A DNA stretch of 64,000 nucleotides. It comes from Streptomyces flavofungini (GTDB taxonomy: Bacteria > Actinomycetota > Actinomycetes > Streptomycetales > Streptomycetaceae). Numbering within the stretch: the stretch's first letter is position 1; every line of letters starts with the position of its first letter. Position numbers and translations under genes: made by a program. Shown piece by piece: positions 31,715-40,665 of this stretch. The DNA lies in the NCBI RefSeq assembly GCF_030388665.1, contig NZ_CP128846.1:5716501-5780500 (forward strand). Reading direction: 5' to 3'. Under the pieces are notes generated by a model that saw only the letters and a program-made list of their open reading frames with translations, did not search any database and had not been told where the DNA came from.

Positions 31715-34609
31715 TCAGACGGCCGCGGTGCGCTCGTACGGCGAGCGCACCGGGAAGTACGCCGTCAGGAACGACCGCACGGCGAGCGCCATCTCCTCGT
31801 CGGACATGCCGCTGTCGGGCGACTCGCCGATGCAGAACGCCGTCTTGTTCCGCGACTGCAGGAGCTGCCCCAGCCGGGCGTGGTCGGCGCGGCTGCCGAT
31901 GTCCACGAAGTCGTACGACACGGAGCCCGGCACCGCGCGGCCCGTCACGTACGCGTAGTGCTGGTGCAGGGACGACACCAGGGAGTGGTCCGTGGTGCCG
32001 CGGAAGCGGGCGCGGGACGTGGCGGCCAGCTCGTCGGCGTACCGCTCGGTGAGTTCTTCCAGGATGCTGCGGCGCAGCGCGTACGGCACGTGCAGGAAGC
32101 AGTGCGTCGCCGTGCGGCCGAAGTCGCGGCGCAGCAGCTCGCGGTTGTTCTTCGCCGCCGCCAGATAACCCTCGTCCGCCGCGTCCACCGGCAGCGCGGG
32201 CACGGACGCCGACGACCAGAAGAACTTGGGGAGGCCGGAGCCGAGGAAGAACGTGCCCGGCGTCGTCGGGCGGCCCAGGAACATGTCGTCGTTGAAGTAG
32301 AGGAAGTGCTCCGCAAGGCCCTCGATGCGGTGCAACTGGGTCTCGATGGCATGAGAGTTGAAGGTCGGCAGGGCGGAGGGGTCGGCGAAGAGGTCGCGGT
32401 GGTCGACGACGGTCAGGCCCGGGTGGTCCCGGTCGAGCCAGTCGGGGACCTGCCCGGCGGTGACCAGGTACACGTGCCGCACCCAGGGGGCGTACATCGC
32501 CAGGGAGCGCAGGGAGTAGCGCAGTTCGTCGCGGTTGCGGAAGCGGACGGTGCCGCTGTCCGCCGAGGAGTCGGCGCCCTCGGCGGCGCCGCCGAGCGCG
32601 GCCGTACGGGCGGCGCGCCAGTCGGGGTCGGAGTCGTCGACCCAGGTGTAGACGGCGTCGACGGGGAAGTCGGCGTCGTCCATGAGGCGCTCGGTGAAGA
32701 CGTCCAGGGTCGGGTAGTCGCGCTCGCCGACGCGCAGGCGGGCGGTGGCGGTGAGGGAGGGCAGCTCGGTGCCGGCGAGGGTGGTGCCGAAGGGGGCGCG
32801 GCGCCAGGACGGCTCGGCCGCGGGGGCCGTGGGGGCCGTGCCTTCGAGGGGCGTCGGCGCGTCGGTGGCCCCGGGCTCCTGGACACGGGGCCAGAACGCC
32901 ACCGTGCACGCCTGCTGCACCCCGTGACGCAGCGAGAGCGTCGTCGTGGTCACCGGCCTGAACACCTTGACGCCCGCCAACTCGCCGATGCCGTCGAGCC
33001 GTTCGGCGAGGACCGCGCCGGGCGCCGCGTCGCGCGGGTTGACCAGCTCGGCGTAGACCGGCTCCCCGTGCAGCGCCTCCGCGAGGGCCTTCAGGGCGCG
33101 GTCGCGGTCGTCGTCGGCCACGGCGAGGGTGTGGGCCGTGCCGCCGGTGCGCACCAGGACGTAGGGGACCTGTCGCGACTCCAGAGCGGCCGCCGTGACG
33201 TCGAGGTTCCACTGGGCCATGCGCGGCGCGAGCACGTCGTCCCTGCACTCCGCGAGGCGGCCCACCGAACGGATCACCCGGCCCTCGGGGGCGGCGGCCA
33301 CGATCTCGTCCTCGCGGGCCCGCTCGTCGGCGCCCGCGTCCGCGTTGAAGGTGTGCGGCGCCGTCGGCCGGAAGCCGCAGCCGCCCGACGCCACGCCGAG
33401 CGCCACCCGGTCGGCCCGCCCGGAGAGCCGCTCCGGCCGGTCCCGCCCCGCCACGAGCCGCGTGTACAGCTCCTCCCACAGCGCCGTCACGCCGGCCGAG
33501 GAGAACCGCTCGTACACCCCTGCTCTCGCCGCCCGCGCACAGCGGCGCCGCAGCGCGTCGTCGGACATCAACTCATCCATGGCTGCGGCGAGTTCATCGA
33601 TCTCGCCGGGCGGCACCAGGAGCCCGTCCACCCGGTGCCTGACGATCTCCGCGGGGCCCGTGAGCACGTCGTACGCCACCACCGGCACCCCGGCCGCGAG
33701 GGCTTCGAGGAGCACCAGCGGGAACGCCTCGTTGTGTCCGGCCGTCATCAGGGACAGGCCCGCCGTCGCCCACTCGGACGCCATGTCCTGGCAGGGGCCG
33801 AGGAGTTCCACCCGGTCCTGGAGCCCGAAGGCGTCCACCAGGCGGCGCAGGCTCTGCTCGCGGTGACCGCCGCCGAAGATCCGCAGGCTCCACTCCGGGT
33901 GCGCCTCCGCGACCCGCGCGAACGCCCGCACGGCGTGGTCGACGCGCTTCTCGCCGGTCAGCCGCGCCGCCATCACGATGACCTTGCTCTCGCCGTCGGC
34001 GCGCGGCCGGAACCCGTCGGGCACGGCGTTGGGGATCACGGCGAGTTCCGGCGCGGTCGCGCCCAGGGACTCCGCGATCCAGTCCCGGGTCCGCCCGGTC
34101 AGCGTCACCAGGGCGTCCAGGCGCGGCGCGTGCAGCAGCAGCGGCTCGCCGGAGCGGCCCCGGCGCTGGGTCGGGCGGTGCTCCGCGTGGACGGTCACCA
34201 CGCGCGGCGGCACGAGGCCGACGGCGGCGGCGAGCAGCGCGGGCGTCGTCGTCACCAGGACGTCCGTGTCGAGGGTGCTGAGAGCCGCCGTCAGCTCGAC
34301 GTCCGACAGGCGGTCGAACGCCGACTCCCAGGCGGGCTCGATGAGTTCGCTCGGCAGCGCGGCGAGCGTCCGGCACGCCGCCTCGTCGAGCCGGGAGCCG
34401 CGCACCGGCCGCTCCGGCGTCACCGTGCGGTCCACCAGATACCGCACGGGCAGCTGCCGCGCCTCGGGGAAGAACGGCTCGGGGCGGGTGCGGAAGACGG
34501 ACACGACCTCGACGTCGTGCCGCTCGGCGAGGTGCAGCGCCTGGGTGTACGTGGCCAGCTCGGTGCCGCCCATCTCGTCGCCCCAGCCGAGCAGATAGGT
34601 GATCTTCAA
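31715..34609 (-). CDS. GT4 glycosyltransferase - Stealth phosphotransferase fusion
   Basis: 964 residues. The first about 395 residues form a GT-B fold family 4 glycosyltransferase: VIPNAVPDGF, AARLTGEKRVDHAV and GHNEAFPLVLLEALAAG (the E-x7-E motif). From about 640 onward come the Stealth conserved regions: DAVYTWVDDSDPDW (CR1), RDELRYSLRSLAMYAPWVRH (CR2), HFLYFNDDMFLGRP (CR3) and DFVDIGSRADHARLG (CR4). Stealth proteins are hexose-1-phosphate transferases that make phosphodiester-linked capsular polymers. The start is TTG (34609) with GAGGAG upstream. Residues about 400-640 are a linker domain I do not recognise. The fusion suggests alternating glycosyl and sugar-phosphate transfer. Confidence 0.87.
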   Translation of the reverse strand: MKITYLLGWGDEMGGTELATYTQALHLAERHDVEVVSVFRTRPEPFFPEARQLPVRYLVDRTVTPERPVRGSRLDEAACRTLAALPSELIEPAWESAFDRLSDVELTAALSTLDTDVLVTTTPALLAAAVGLVPPRVVTVHAEHRPTQRRGRSGEPLLLHAPRLDALVTLTGRTRDWIAESLGATAPELAVIPNAVPDGFRPRADGESKVIVMAARLTGEKRVDHAVRAFARVAEAHPEWSLRIFGGGHREQSLRRLVDAFGLQDRVELLGPCQDMASEWATAGLSLMTAGHNEAFPLVLLEALAAGVPVVAYDVLTGPAEIVRHRVDGLLVPPGEIDELAAAMDELMSDDALRRRCARAARAGVYERFSSAGVTALWEELYTRLVAGRDRPERLSGRADRVALGVASGGCGFRPTAPHTFNADAGADERAREDEIVAAAPEGRVIRSVGRLAECRDDVLAPRMAQWNLDVTAAALESRQVPYVLVRTGGTAHTLAVADDDRDRALKALAEALHGEPVYAELVNPRDAAPGAVLAERLDGIGELAGVKVFRPVTTTTLSLRHGVQQACTVAFWPRVQEPGATDAPTPLEGTAPTAPAAEPSWRRAPFGTTLAGTELPSLTATARLRVGERDYPTLDVFTERLMDDADFPVDAVYTWVDDSDPDWRAARTAALGGAAEGADSSADSGTVRFRNRDELRYSLRSLAMYAPWVRHVYLVTAGQVPDWLDRDHPGLTVVDHRDLFADPSALPTFNSHAIETQLHRIEGLAEHFLYFNDDMFLGRPTTPGTFFLGSGLPKFFWSSASVPALPVDAADEGYLAAAKNNRELLRRDFGRTATHCFLHVPYALRRSILEELTERYADELAATSRARFRGTTDHSLVSSLHQHYAYVTGRAVPGSVSYDFVDIGSRADHARLGQLLQSRNKTAFCIGESPDSGMSDEEMALAVRSFLTAYFPVRSPYERTAAV

Positions 34610-34655
34610 GGGGTCTCCTCGCCGAGTCTCACGCGGTGGTGGCGGTGCGGGCGCT

Positions 34656-35666
34656 TCATGCGGTCTCCTTCGTGATGTCCAGGCAGGTCACGGCGAAGGC
34701 GCCGGACGCGGTCAGATGCGGGTGCGCGCGCACCAGGCGGCCTCCGGGCAGCGCGACCAGGCGGAACGGCGTGGGGAACGCCGCCGGCAGATCGCGTACG
34801 TCGGTCAGGCGCCGCCCGAGGCCGAGCTCGCCCACGCGGAACTCCCACACCCACTGGCCGGGGTCGGCGCCCGCCATCGCGTCGAGCGGCAGCGCGAAGC
34901 TGAACCGGTCGCCGTCCCAGGCGAGTTCGACGGGTGCGACGAGGCCGTCACGGCGCCGCACGGCCCGCGCGGCCCACCCCGCGAGGACCCGCTCCCGGGG
35001 CCCGGCGACGACCCGCCCGTACACCGTGATCCCGTCCCCGCGCGGCACGAACCGCACCAGCTCCGCCCGCGGCCGCGACCGTGTGACCTGCACGGCGGCC
35101 CGCCCGCCGCGGCAGCGCACGACCCGGATCAGGGTGCCGGTGCGGGGGTTGGGCGCGTGCGGCGCGGTGGGGCCCGGCGGCGGGGCGCCGCCTTCGGCGA
35201 GGGCGAGCCCACGACGGCGTACGCGGCCGTCGGCGCCGCTCGTCGCGACGGCGAGCCGCCAGACGCCCTCGCTCAGGAGGGGGGCGGGGGTGGCGGGGGC
35301 GCCCTGAGGGCCGGCCGCGGAGGGGGCTTCCAGGGCGTCGCGCAGGGTCACCGTCGCCGTCAGGAGCGGACGGCCGTCGGTGTCGCGCTCGACGGCGAGC
35401 GGGACGCGGAAGCGGCGGTGGCCGCGGCTGATCAGGAGCTCGGCCGCCCGCAGGTCGGGGACGGGCGCGGCGAGCGCGAGGTTGAGGGTGCGGCTGCCCC
35501 GCAGCGACAGGTGTGCGGGCGGGGGCAGCAGCGCCGTGGGCCCGGTGCCCCGCCCGGCGGTGGCCCGCTCCAGGCGGAAGCGGGCGGTGCGGGCGAGGGC
35601 GGTGAGGCGGCGGGCGTGCGGGGTGAGGGGGCCGAGGGCGGGTCGGCGTGCGGGGTGGTGGCGCAT
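34656..35666 (-). CDS. Hypothetical beta-rich protein of the glycopolymer locus
   Basis: 336 residues. No signal peptide or membrane span is visible. Alternating hydrophobic residues throughout (for example LNLALAAPVPDL, FRVPLAVERD, WRLAVATSG, FSFALPLDAM, WVWEFRVGEL) suggest two or three beta-sandwich domains. Similar beta-rich stretches sit in the middle of the GT2-TagF fusion and at the C-termini of the GT2 enzymes in this locus, so it may be a free-standing version of that accessory domain. It lies 46 bases upstream of the GT4-Stealth gene, probably co-transcribed. No enzymatic motif is visible. Confidence 0.65.
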   Translation of the reverse strand: MRHHPARRPALGPLTPHARRLTALARTARFRLERATAGRGTGPTALLPPPAHLSLRGSRTLNLALAAPVPDLRAAELLISRGHRRFRVPLAVERDTDGRPLLTATVTLRDALEAPSAAGPQGAPATPAPLLSEGVWRLAVATSGADGRVRRRGLALAEGGAPPPGPTAPHAPNPRTGTLIRVVRCRGGRAAVQVTRSRPRAELVRFVPRGDGITVYGRVVAGPRERVLAGWAARAVRRRDGLVAPVELAWDGDRFSFALPLDAMAGADPGQWVWEFRVGELGLGRRLTDVRDLPAAFPTPFRLVALPGGRLVRAHPHLTASGAFAVTCLDITKETA

Positions 35667-35839
35667 TGCCCCACTTTGCCGCTATTCACCCAGAATTCAT
35701 CGGTACGGCACGCGTCGGGTGCCTGACCGGGGCCGTGCGGCGGGTCCGGGGCGCCCGGCACCCGTCGGGGTGAACGGCCGGGACCGGGTGCTCGCCCCGG
35801 CGCGTGGGCCGGGCCCGCGCACGGGAACCGGGCCGTGCG

Positions 35840-36862
35840 TCAGGACCGGCGGCTCAGGAACGAGACGAGGCCCCGGCCCTTGGGACGCCGGTTGTCGCCG
35901 CCGCGCCGGGCGGGCTTGCCCGGCGGCTCCTTGACGGCCGTGGCCTGCGCGGCGCCCTTGCCCTGCGCGGAGGTGGCCGACGCGGCTCCGGAGGCCTCTG
36001 CCGCCTGCCCCGGCACGGCCGCGGCGTGCCGTGACACCGGATGCGCGGGCATCCGCGCCTTCCCGCCGCTGATGCGGATCATCGGCTGCCCCGCGACCTC
36101 CTCGGCCCCGTGCCACATGTCGTCGCGGCCCTCCAGGAACGCCTTCAGTTCCCCGTGCACCTCGTCGTAGGCGCCCCACGTCCCGTAGAACTTGGTCGCC
36201 GTGATGCACAGCGGCTTGAGGCCGGTCGTGGCGACCGCGCCCCAGGTGGCGGCCGCGACGCCGGGGCAGTGCTCGGCGCGGAAGTCGTCCAGGACGACGA
36301 TCCCGTCCCGGCGGAGCAGGCGCCGGGCGGCGGCGATGTCGGCGTGGACGTGCTCGTACAGGTGCGAGGCGTCGATGTGGACGAAGCGGCAGCTGTCCGC
36401 GCGGACGTGCGCGGTGATGGCGGACGACGGCGCCTGCACGACGGTGGGCAGCTCGTCGTGGAAGGAGCGGTAGTTGGCCTCGAAGGCGCGCCGGGTGAGC
36501 GTCGCGTACGAGCGGTTCATCTCCTTGGAGTTGGCGTCGTCGGGTGCGGGGGAGTCGAAGAGGTCACAGACCGTGAAGGTCTCGCCGGGGCGCAGGAAAC
36601 CACCCATGAAGATCGCGCTCTTGCCGAGGTAGACCCCGAGTTCGAGCAGGTCACCGGGTTCCTCCCGGTCCCGCTGGCGATTCAGGAACCAGTCGAAGAG
36701 GACCTGGTCGGCGGGGTGGAACCAGCCCTTCACGGCGGAGAGGTCGGTCGGGAGCGGCAGGTCGTCCAATTCCTGGGCGGACGTCGGTACGGAAGCGGAG
36801 GCTTCGGGCATGTCAGGTCCTGGAGTCGGGGGCAGTGCGCCGCGCTCGACCGTAGTGGCCAT
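35840..36862 (-). CDS. Class I SAM-dependent methyltransferase (Methyltransf_24/TylF-like)
   Basis: 340 residues (an ATG at 36811 is an alternative start). The SAM-binding motif DLLELGVYLGKSAIF lies near residue 75. FTVCDLFDSP, FVHIDASHLYEHVHADI and GIVVLDDF follow, a pattern of the Methyltransf_24/TylF group that often modifies sugars. The last about 75 residues are Ala/Gly/Lys-rich and disordered, ending RGLVSFLSRRS. It lies upstream of the beta-rich protein and Stealth genes on the same strand. O-methylation of a polymer sugar is a reasonable inference. The substrate is not shown by sequence. Confidence 0.78.
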   Translation of the reverse strand: MATTVERGALPPTPGPDMPEASASVPTSAQELDDLPLPTDLSAVKGWFHPADQVLFDWFLNRQRDREEPGDLLELGVYLGKSAIFMGGFLRPGETFTVCDLFDSPAPDDANSKEMNRSYATLTRRAFEANYRSFHDELPTVVQAPSSAITAHVRADSCRFVHIDASHLYEHVHADIAAARRLLRRDGIVVLDDFRAEHCPGVAAATWGAVATTGLKPLCITATKFYGTWGAYDEVHGELKAFLEGRDDMWHGAEEVAGQPMIRISGGKARMPAHPVSRHAAAVPGQAAEASGAASATSAQGKGAAQATAVKEPPGKPARRGGDNRRPKGRGLVSFLSRRS

Positions 36863-36960
36863 GATCCGCCGGACACCACAACCGGCACGGCACGCCGCCG
36901 AAGCGGCACGACACGCCCCCGACTCCTTGGGTCCCCTTTCCCCCGGGCGTCACCCGCCCG

Positions 36961-37866
36961 TCATTTGACGGCACCCGCCATGACGCCGGAGACGAACTGA
37001 CGCTGGAAGGCGAAGAACACCGCCAGCGGGATGACCATGGAGATGAACGCGCCCGGCGCCAGGATCTGCACGTTGTCGCCGAAGAACCGCACCTGCTGCT
37101 GCAGCGCCACCGTGATCGGCGGGTTGCCCGCGTCCGCGAAGATCAACGCGATCAGCATGTCGTTCCACACCCACAGGAACTGGAAGATGCCGAGCGAGGC
37201 GATCGCGGGCGCGCCGAGCGGCAGCACCACGCGCAGGAAGAGCCGCAGCTCACCGGCCCCGTCGAGCCGGGCCGCCTCCAGGAGCTCGCGCGGGATCTCC
37301 GCGAAGAAGTTCCGCAGCAGGAAGATCGCGAACGGCAGGCCGAAGGCGGTGTGGAAGAGCACCACACCCGTCGTCGACTCGAAGATCCCGATCTCGCCGA
37401 ACAGCTTCGCCACCGGCAGCAGCGCCACCTGCACCGGCACCACGAGCAGGCCCACCACGCCGAGGAACCACCAGTCGCGGCCCGGGAACTCCATCCACGC
37501 GAACGCGTAGCCCGCGAGCGAGCCGATCACCACGACGAGCAGCGTCGCCGGCACCGTGATCGCCAGGCTCGTCAGGATCGAGTCGGTGATCGTCTCGTCC
37601 TTGAGCAGGTTGGAGTAGTTCTCGAAGGTCAGCTGCGAGGGCTTGGAGAAGACCTTCCACCAGCCGCTCTCGCTCATGTCCTGCGTCGTCCGCAGCGAGC
37701 CGAGCATGAGGCCGAGCGTCGGCACCAGCCAGAACAGGCCCACCACGACGAGGAAGACCCGCAGCACACCGCCGCTGACGACCGCGGCGATCCGCCCGCC
37801 GAGGGACTGCTCGGCCTTCACGACCTGGACGGGGGACGCCTTGGCCGTCTCACTGCTCGTGGTCAT
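36961..37866 (-). CDS. Carbohydrate ABC transporter permease (MalG-type)
   Basis: 301 residues with six membrane spans. The EAA-type coupling loop reads ELLEAARLDGAGELRLFLRVVLPL. The start (ATG 37866) overlaps the stop of the MalF-type gene (ATGA). Together with that gene and the lipoprotein at 39253 it makes a CUT1-type importer. No ATPase gene is adjacent, so an ATPase shared with other importers (MsiK-type, as known in Streptomyces) is expected to energise it. Substrate unknown. Confidence 0.9.
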   Translation of the reverse strand: MTTSSETAKASPVQVVKAEQSLGGRIAAVVSGGVLRVFLVVVGLFWLVPTLGLMLGSLRTTQDMSESGWWKVFSKPSQLTFENYSNLLKDETITDSILTSLAITVPATLLVVVIGSLAGYAFAWMEFPGRDWWFLGVVGLLVVPVQVALLPVAKLFGEIGIFESTTGVVLFHTAFGLPFAIFLLRNFFAEIPRELLEAARLDGAGELRLFLRVVLPLGAPAIASLGIFQFLWVWNDMLIALIFADAGNPPITVALQQQVRFFGDNVQILAPGAFISMVIPLAVFFAFQRQFVSGVMAGAVK

Positions 37867-39245
37867 CGCCGCGCCTCCCGCCGCATCCTGCGCATGTTGA
37901 ACAACATCACCGGAATCACCAGCAGGAACAGCAGCACTGCGATCGCGCTCGCCACGCCCGCGTCCCGGTCGCCGAACGCCGAGTTGTACAGCTGCACCGC
38001 GAGGACGTTCGCCTCGTCCTTCGACGAGCCCGGCGGGATCACGAAGACCAGGTCGAAGATCTTCATCACGTTGATCATCAGCGTGACCACGACGACCGCG
38101 AGCACCGGCGCGAGCAGCGGCACCGTCACACGACGGAACACCTGCCACTCATTGGCCCCGTCCACGCGCGCCGCCTCCAGGAGCTCACGCGGCACGCTCG
38201 CGAGCCCGGCCGCGATCAGGACCATCGCGAACCCGGCCCACATCCAGATGTAGCTGCCGATGATGGCGGGCGTGATCAGGGACGGGCCGAGCCAGTCCAC
38301 GCCGTTGTACGGCTCACGGAAGTTCGACGCCGGATAGCGCAGTTGAGCCCCGTCGGCCTCCTTGGGCAGGCTGAACGTGCCGTCCGCCGCGGCCTTCGTC
38401 GAGGCCACCACCTCGCCGCCCTTGACCGCCTCGATCTTGATGCCGGGGTAGCCGAACTCCGTGGCGTCCGGCGCGTTCAGCTTCCCCCGGCCCTTGCCGC
38501 GGGTGAAGTCCTGCCAGGCCGTGCCGGTGACCTTGCCCGGGTCGGCCGCCGCGGCCTTCGCTGACTTGGCGTCGTCGGGCATCTGGTCCGGCGGCACACC
38601 GGTGAGCGGCAGCGCCACCGGCTCGCCCGCCCGCACCGGCTCCTTGGTGATGAAGGCGCCGCCGCCCGCCGGCTCCAGCGGGGAGCGGGCGCCGGGGTGG
38701 CCCCGGGGGAAGTTCGAGGACTCGGCGAACGTGTCGTGAACGCCCACCCACACGGCGTTCGCGACACCCCGGTCGGGGTCCGAGTCGTACACGAGCCGGA
38801 AGATGATGCCCGCCGCCAGCATCGAGATCACCATCGGCATGAAGATGATGAGCTTGAACGCCGTTCCCCAGCGCACCCGTTCGGTGAGGACCGCGAAGAT
38901 CAGGCCGAGCGCCGTGGTCAGCGCCGGGGCCGCGACCAGCCAGATCGCGTTGTTCTTGACGGCGGTGCGGATCCCGTCGTCGGAGAACATCGTCTCGTAG
39001 TTGTCGAGACCGGTGAAGTCACCGGCCTTGTCGAAGAAGCTGCGCCCGACCGAGTAGCCGATCGGATAGAGCACGAGCGCGCCGAGCAGGACGAGGGCGG
39101 GCAGCAGGAAGAGGACCGCGACCGTCTTGCGGGTACCGGTGACGCTCCTGCGGGGACCGGCCGGGTGCCGGCCGGTCGTGGAGGTGTGCGGCGTCGCCTC
39201 GGCCGGGGGCACCGCCGCGGTGCCCCCGGCATCCGGGTTCGTCAT
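37863..39245 (-). CDS. Carbohydrate ABC transporter permease (MalF-type) with a large extracellular insert
   Basis: 460 residues, about 150 longer than the usual six-span CUT1 permease. Spans 1-3 lie within 40-155. An insert from about 165 to 310 separates them from the remaining spans and the coupling loop ELLEAARVDGANEWQVFRRV. The insert begins after YDSDPDRGVANAVWVGVHDT and contains GYPGIKIEAVKGGEVVAST and AADGTFSLP, which look like a small Cna-B or carboxypeptidase-regulatory-like beta domain. By position it should be outside the membrane, where it could dock the binding lipoprotein. The adjoining genes are the solute-binding lipoprotein and the MalG-type partner. Confidence 0.88.
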   Translation of the reverse strand: MTNPDAGGTAAVPPAEATPHTSTTGRHPAGPRRSVTGTRKTVAVLFLLPALVLLGALVLYPIGYSVGRSFFDKAGDFTGLDNYETMFSDDGIRTAVKNNAIWLVAAPALTTALGLIFAVLTERVRWGTAFKLIIFMPMVISMLAAGIIFRLVYDSDPDRGVANAVWVGVHDTFAESSNFPRGHPGARSPLEPAGGGAFITKEPVRAGEPVALPLTGVPPDQMPDDAKSAKAAAADPGKVTGTAWQDFTRGKGRGKLNAPDATEFGYPGIKIEAVKGGEVVASTKAAADGTFSLPKEADGAQLRYPASNFREPYNGVDWLGPSLITPAIIGSYIWMWAGFAMVLIAAGLASVPRELLEAARVDGANEWQVFRRVTVPLLAPVLAVVVVTLMINVMKIFDLVFVIPPGSSKDEANVLAVQLYNSAFGDRDAGVASAIAVLLFLLVIPVMLFNMRRMRREARR

Positions 39246-39252
39246 CGCCCGG

Positions 39253-40665
39253 TCAGCTGTTCTTGTACGCCTTGGCCGCCGCGTCCTCCAGCGTCTGCTG
39301 GGTGCCCGCGACGTTCTTCGGGTTCTTCAGGAAGTCCTGCAGCGCCTTCCACTCGCCCTTGCCGGGCGTGCCGCCGAAGGACTGCGGGGCCTGGTCCGAC
39401 ATGTCGAAGCGGATGTCGTCGCCCGCCTTGATCAGGGCGTCGGCGATGCCGCGCTGCACGTCGTTCGGGTACGCCTTCAGGTCCAGGGCCTTGTTCGGCG
39501 ACACGAAACCGCCCGCCTCGGCCCAGATCTTCGCGGCTTCGGGAGTGGCCAGGAACGTGAGCAGGGCCTGCGCGCCCTTGCTGTCCTTCAGCGCCACGGC
39601 CGCGTCACCGCCGACGACGGCCGGCGACTCGTCCCCGACCGCCGGGAACGGGAACACCTTCGCGTCCGTGCCCACCTCGGCCTTGGTCTCCGCGATCGAC
39701 AGGGACACCATGTCGCCCTCGAAGACCATGCCCGCCTTCGGCTGGTCGCCGCCGGTGAAGGTCTGCTTCACGGACGCGGGGAACTCCGTCTGCAGGGCGC
39801 CGTCCGCGCCCCCGGCGATGAACCCCTTCTTGCCGAAGAGTTCACCGAGCGTCGTCAGGGCGGCCTTGACGGACGGATCCGTCCACTTGATCTTGTGCTG
39901 GGCGAGCTGGTCGTACTTCTCCGGACCCGCCTGCGAGAGGTAGATGTTCTCGAACCAGTCGGTCAGGGTCCACGCCTCCGCGCCGGCGACGGACATCGGC
40001 GTGACGCCCGAGTCGTACACCGTCTGCGACGTCTTCATGAACTCCTTCCAGGTCTTGGGCTCCTGGACGCCGGCGTTCTCGAAGACCTTGGTGTTGTACC
40101 AGACCAGCGACTTGTTGGCGGCCTTGAAGTACACGCCGTACTGCTTGCCGTCCACCGCCCCGAGGTCCTGCCAGCCCTGCGCGTAGTTCTTGTCGAGCTG
40201 CTTCTGCGCCTCCGGCCCGACCGGCTTGGCCCACTTGTTCGCCACGGCCTGCTCGATCGCGCCGACCTGCGGCAGCATCGCCACGTCCGGCGGCTGGCCG
40301 CCCGCCACCTTCGACTCCAGGAAGCTGATGATGGGGTCCTGAGCCGGTACGAACGACACCTCGGCGCCCGTACGCTTCTCGAACTCGTCCAGGACCTTGA
40401 GGAACACCTTCCGCTCGGCGCCGCCCCAGACCGCGGCCACCGACACCTTCTCGCCGTCCAGCTTGGGCAGTTGCACGGTGGCCGCGCTCTCCTTGCCGCC
40501 ACCGCCTGCCTTGTCGTCATCCTTGTCCTTGTCGTCGCCCCCGCAGGCGCTGAGCCCCAGAGCGAGGGCGCCGACGGCGGCGGAGGCGACTATCTTTGCG
40601 GCCGCCCCACGCGTGCGACGAGCGCGACGTGTGTTCGGTGTGCGTGTACGAAGAGTGCTGCGCAT
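39253..40665 (-). CDS. Extracellular sugar-binding lipoprotein (SBP family 1)
   Basis: 470 residues from ATG 40665 (an in-frame GTG is at 40668). The basic N-terminus, hydrophobic core and lipobox LGLSAC at about residue 41 show a lipoprotein. A Gly/Asp/Lys-rich linker then leads into a family 1 solute-binding domain (VAAVWGGAERKVFLKVLDEF, then PDVAMLPQVGAIEQ, then GVYFKAANKSLVWYNTKVFE). It would capture a saccharide outside the cell for the two permeases encoded seven bases downstream. No regulator gene is adjacent and I see no clear LacI-type operator upstream. Confidence 0.92.
   Translation of the reverse strand: MRSTLRTRTPNTRRARRTRGAAAKIVASAAVGALALGLSACGGDDKDKDDDKAGGGGKESAATVQLPKLDGEKVSVAAVWGGAERKVFLKVLDEFEKRTGAEVSFVPAQDPIISFLESKVAGGQPPDVAMLPQVGAIEQAVANKWAKPVGPEAQKQLDKNYAQGWQDLGAVDGKQYGVYFKAANKSLVWYNTKVFENAGVQEPKTWKEFMKTSQTVYDSGVTPMSVAGAEAWTLTDWFENIYLSQAGPEKYDQLAQHKIKWTDPSVKAALTTLGELFGKKGFIAGGADGALQTEFPASVKQTFTGGDQPKAGMVFEGDMVSLSIAETKAEVGTDAKVFPFPAVGDESPAVVGGDAAVALKDSKGAQALLTFLATPEAAKIWAEAGGFVSPNKALDLKAYPNDVQRGIADALIKAGDDIRFDMSDQAPQSFGGTPGKGEWKALQDFLKNPKNVAGTQQTLEDAAAKAYKNS

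Noticed and set aside
31880..34675. 931-codon + strand frame opposite the Stealth gene
   Set aside because: No domains, and biased composition typical of a complement strand.
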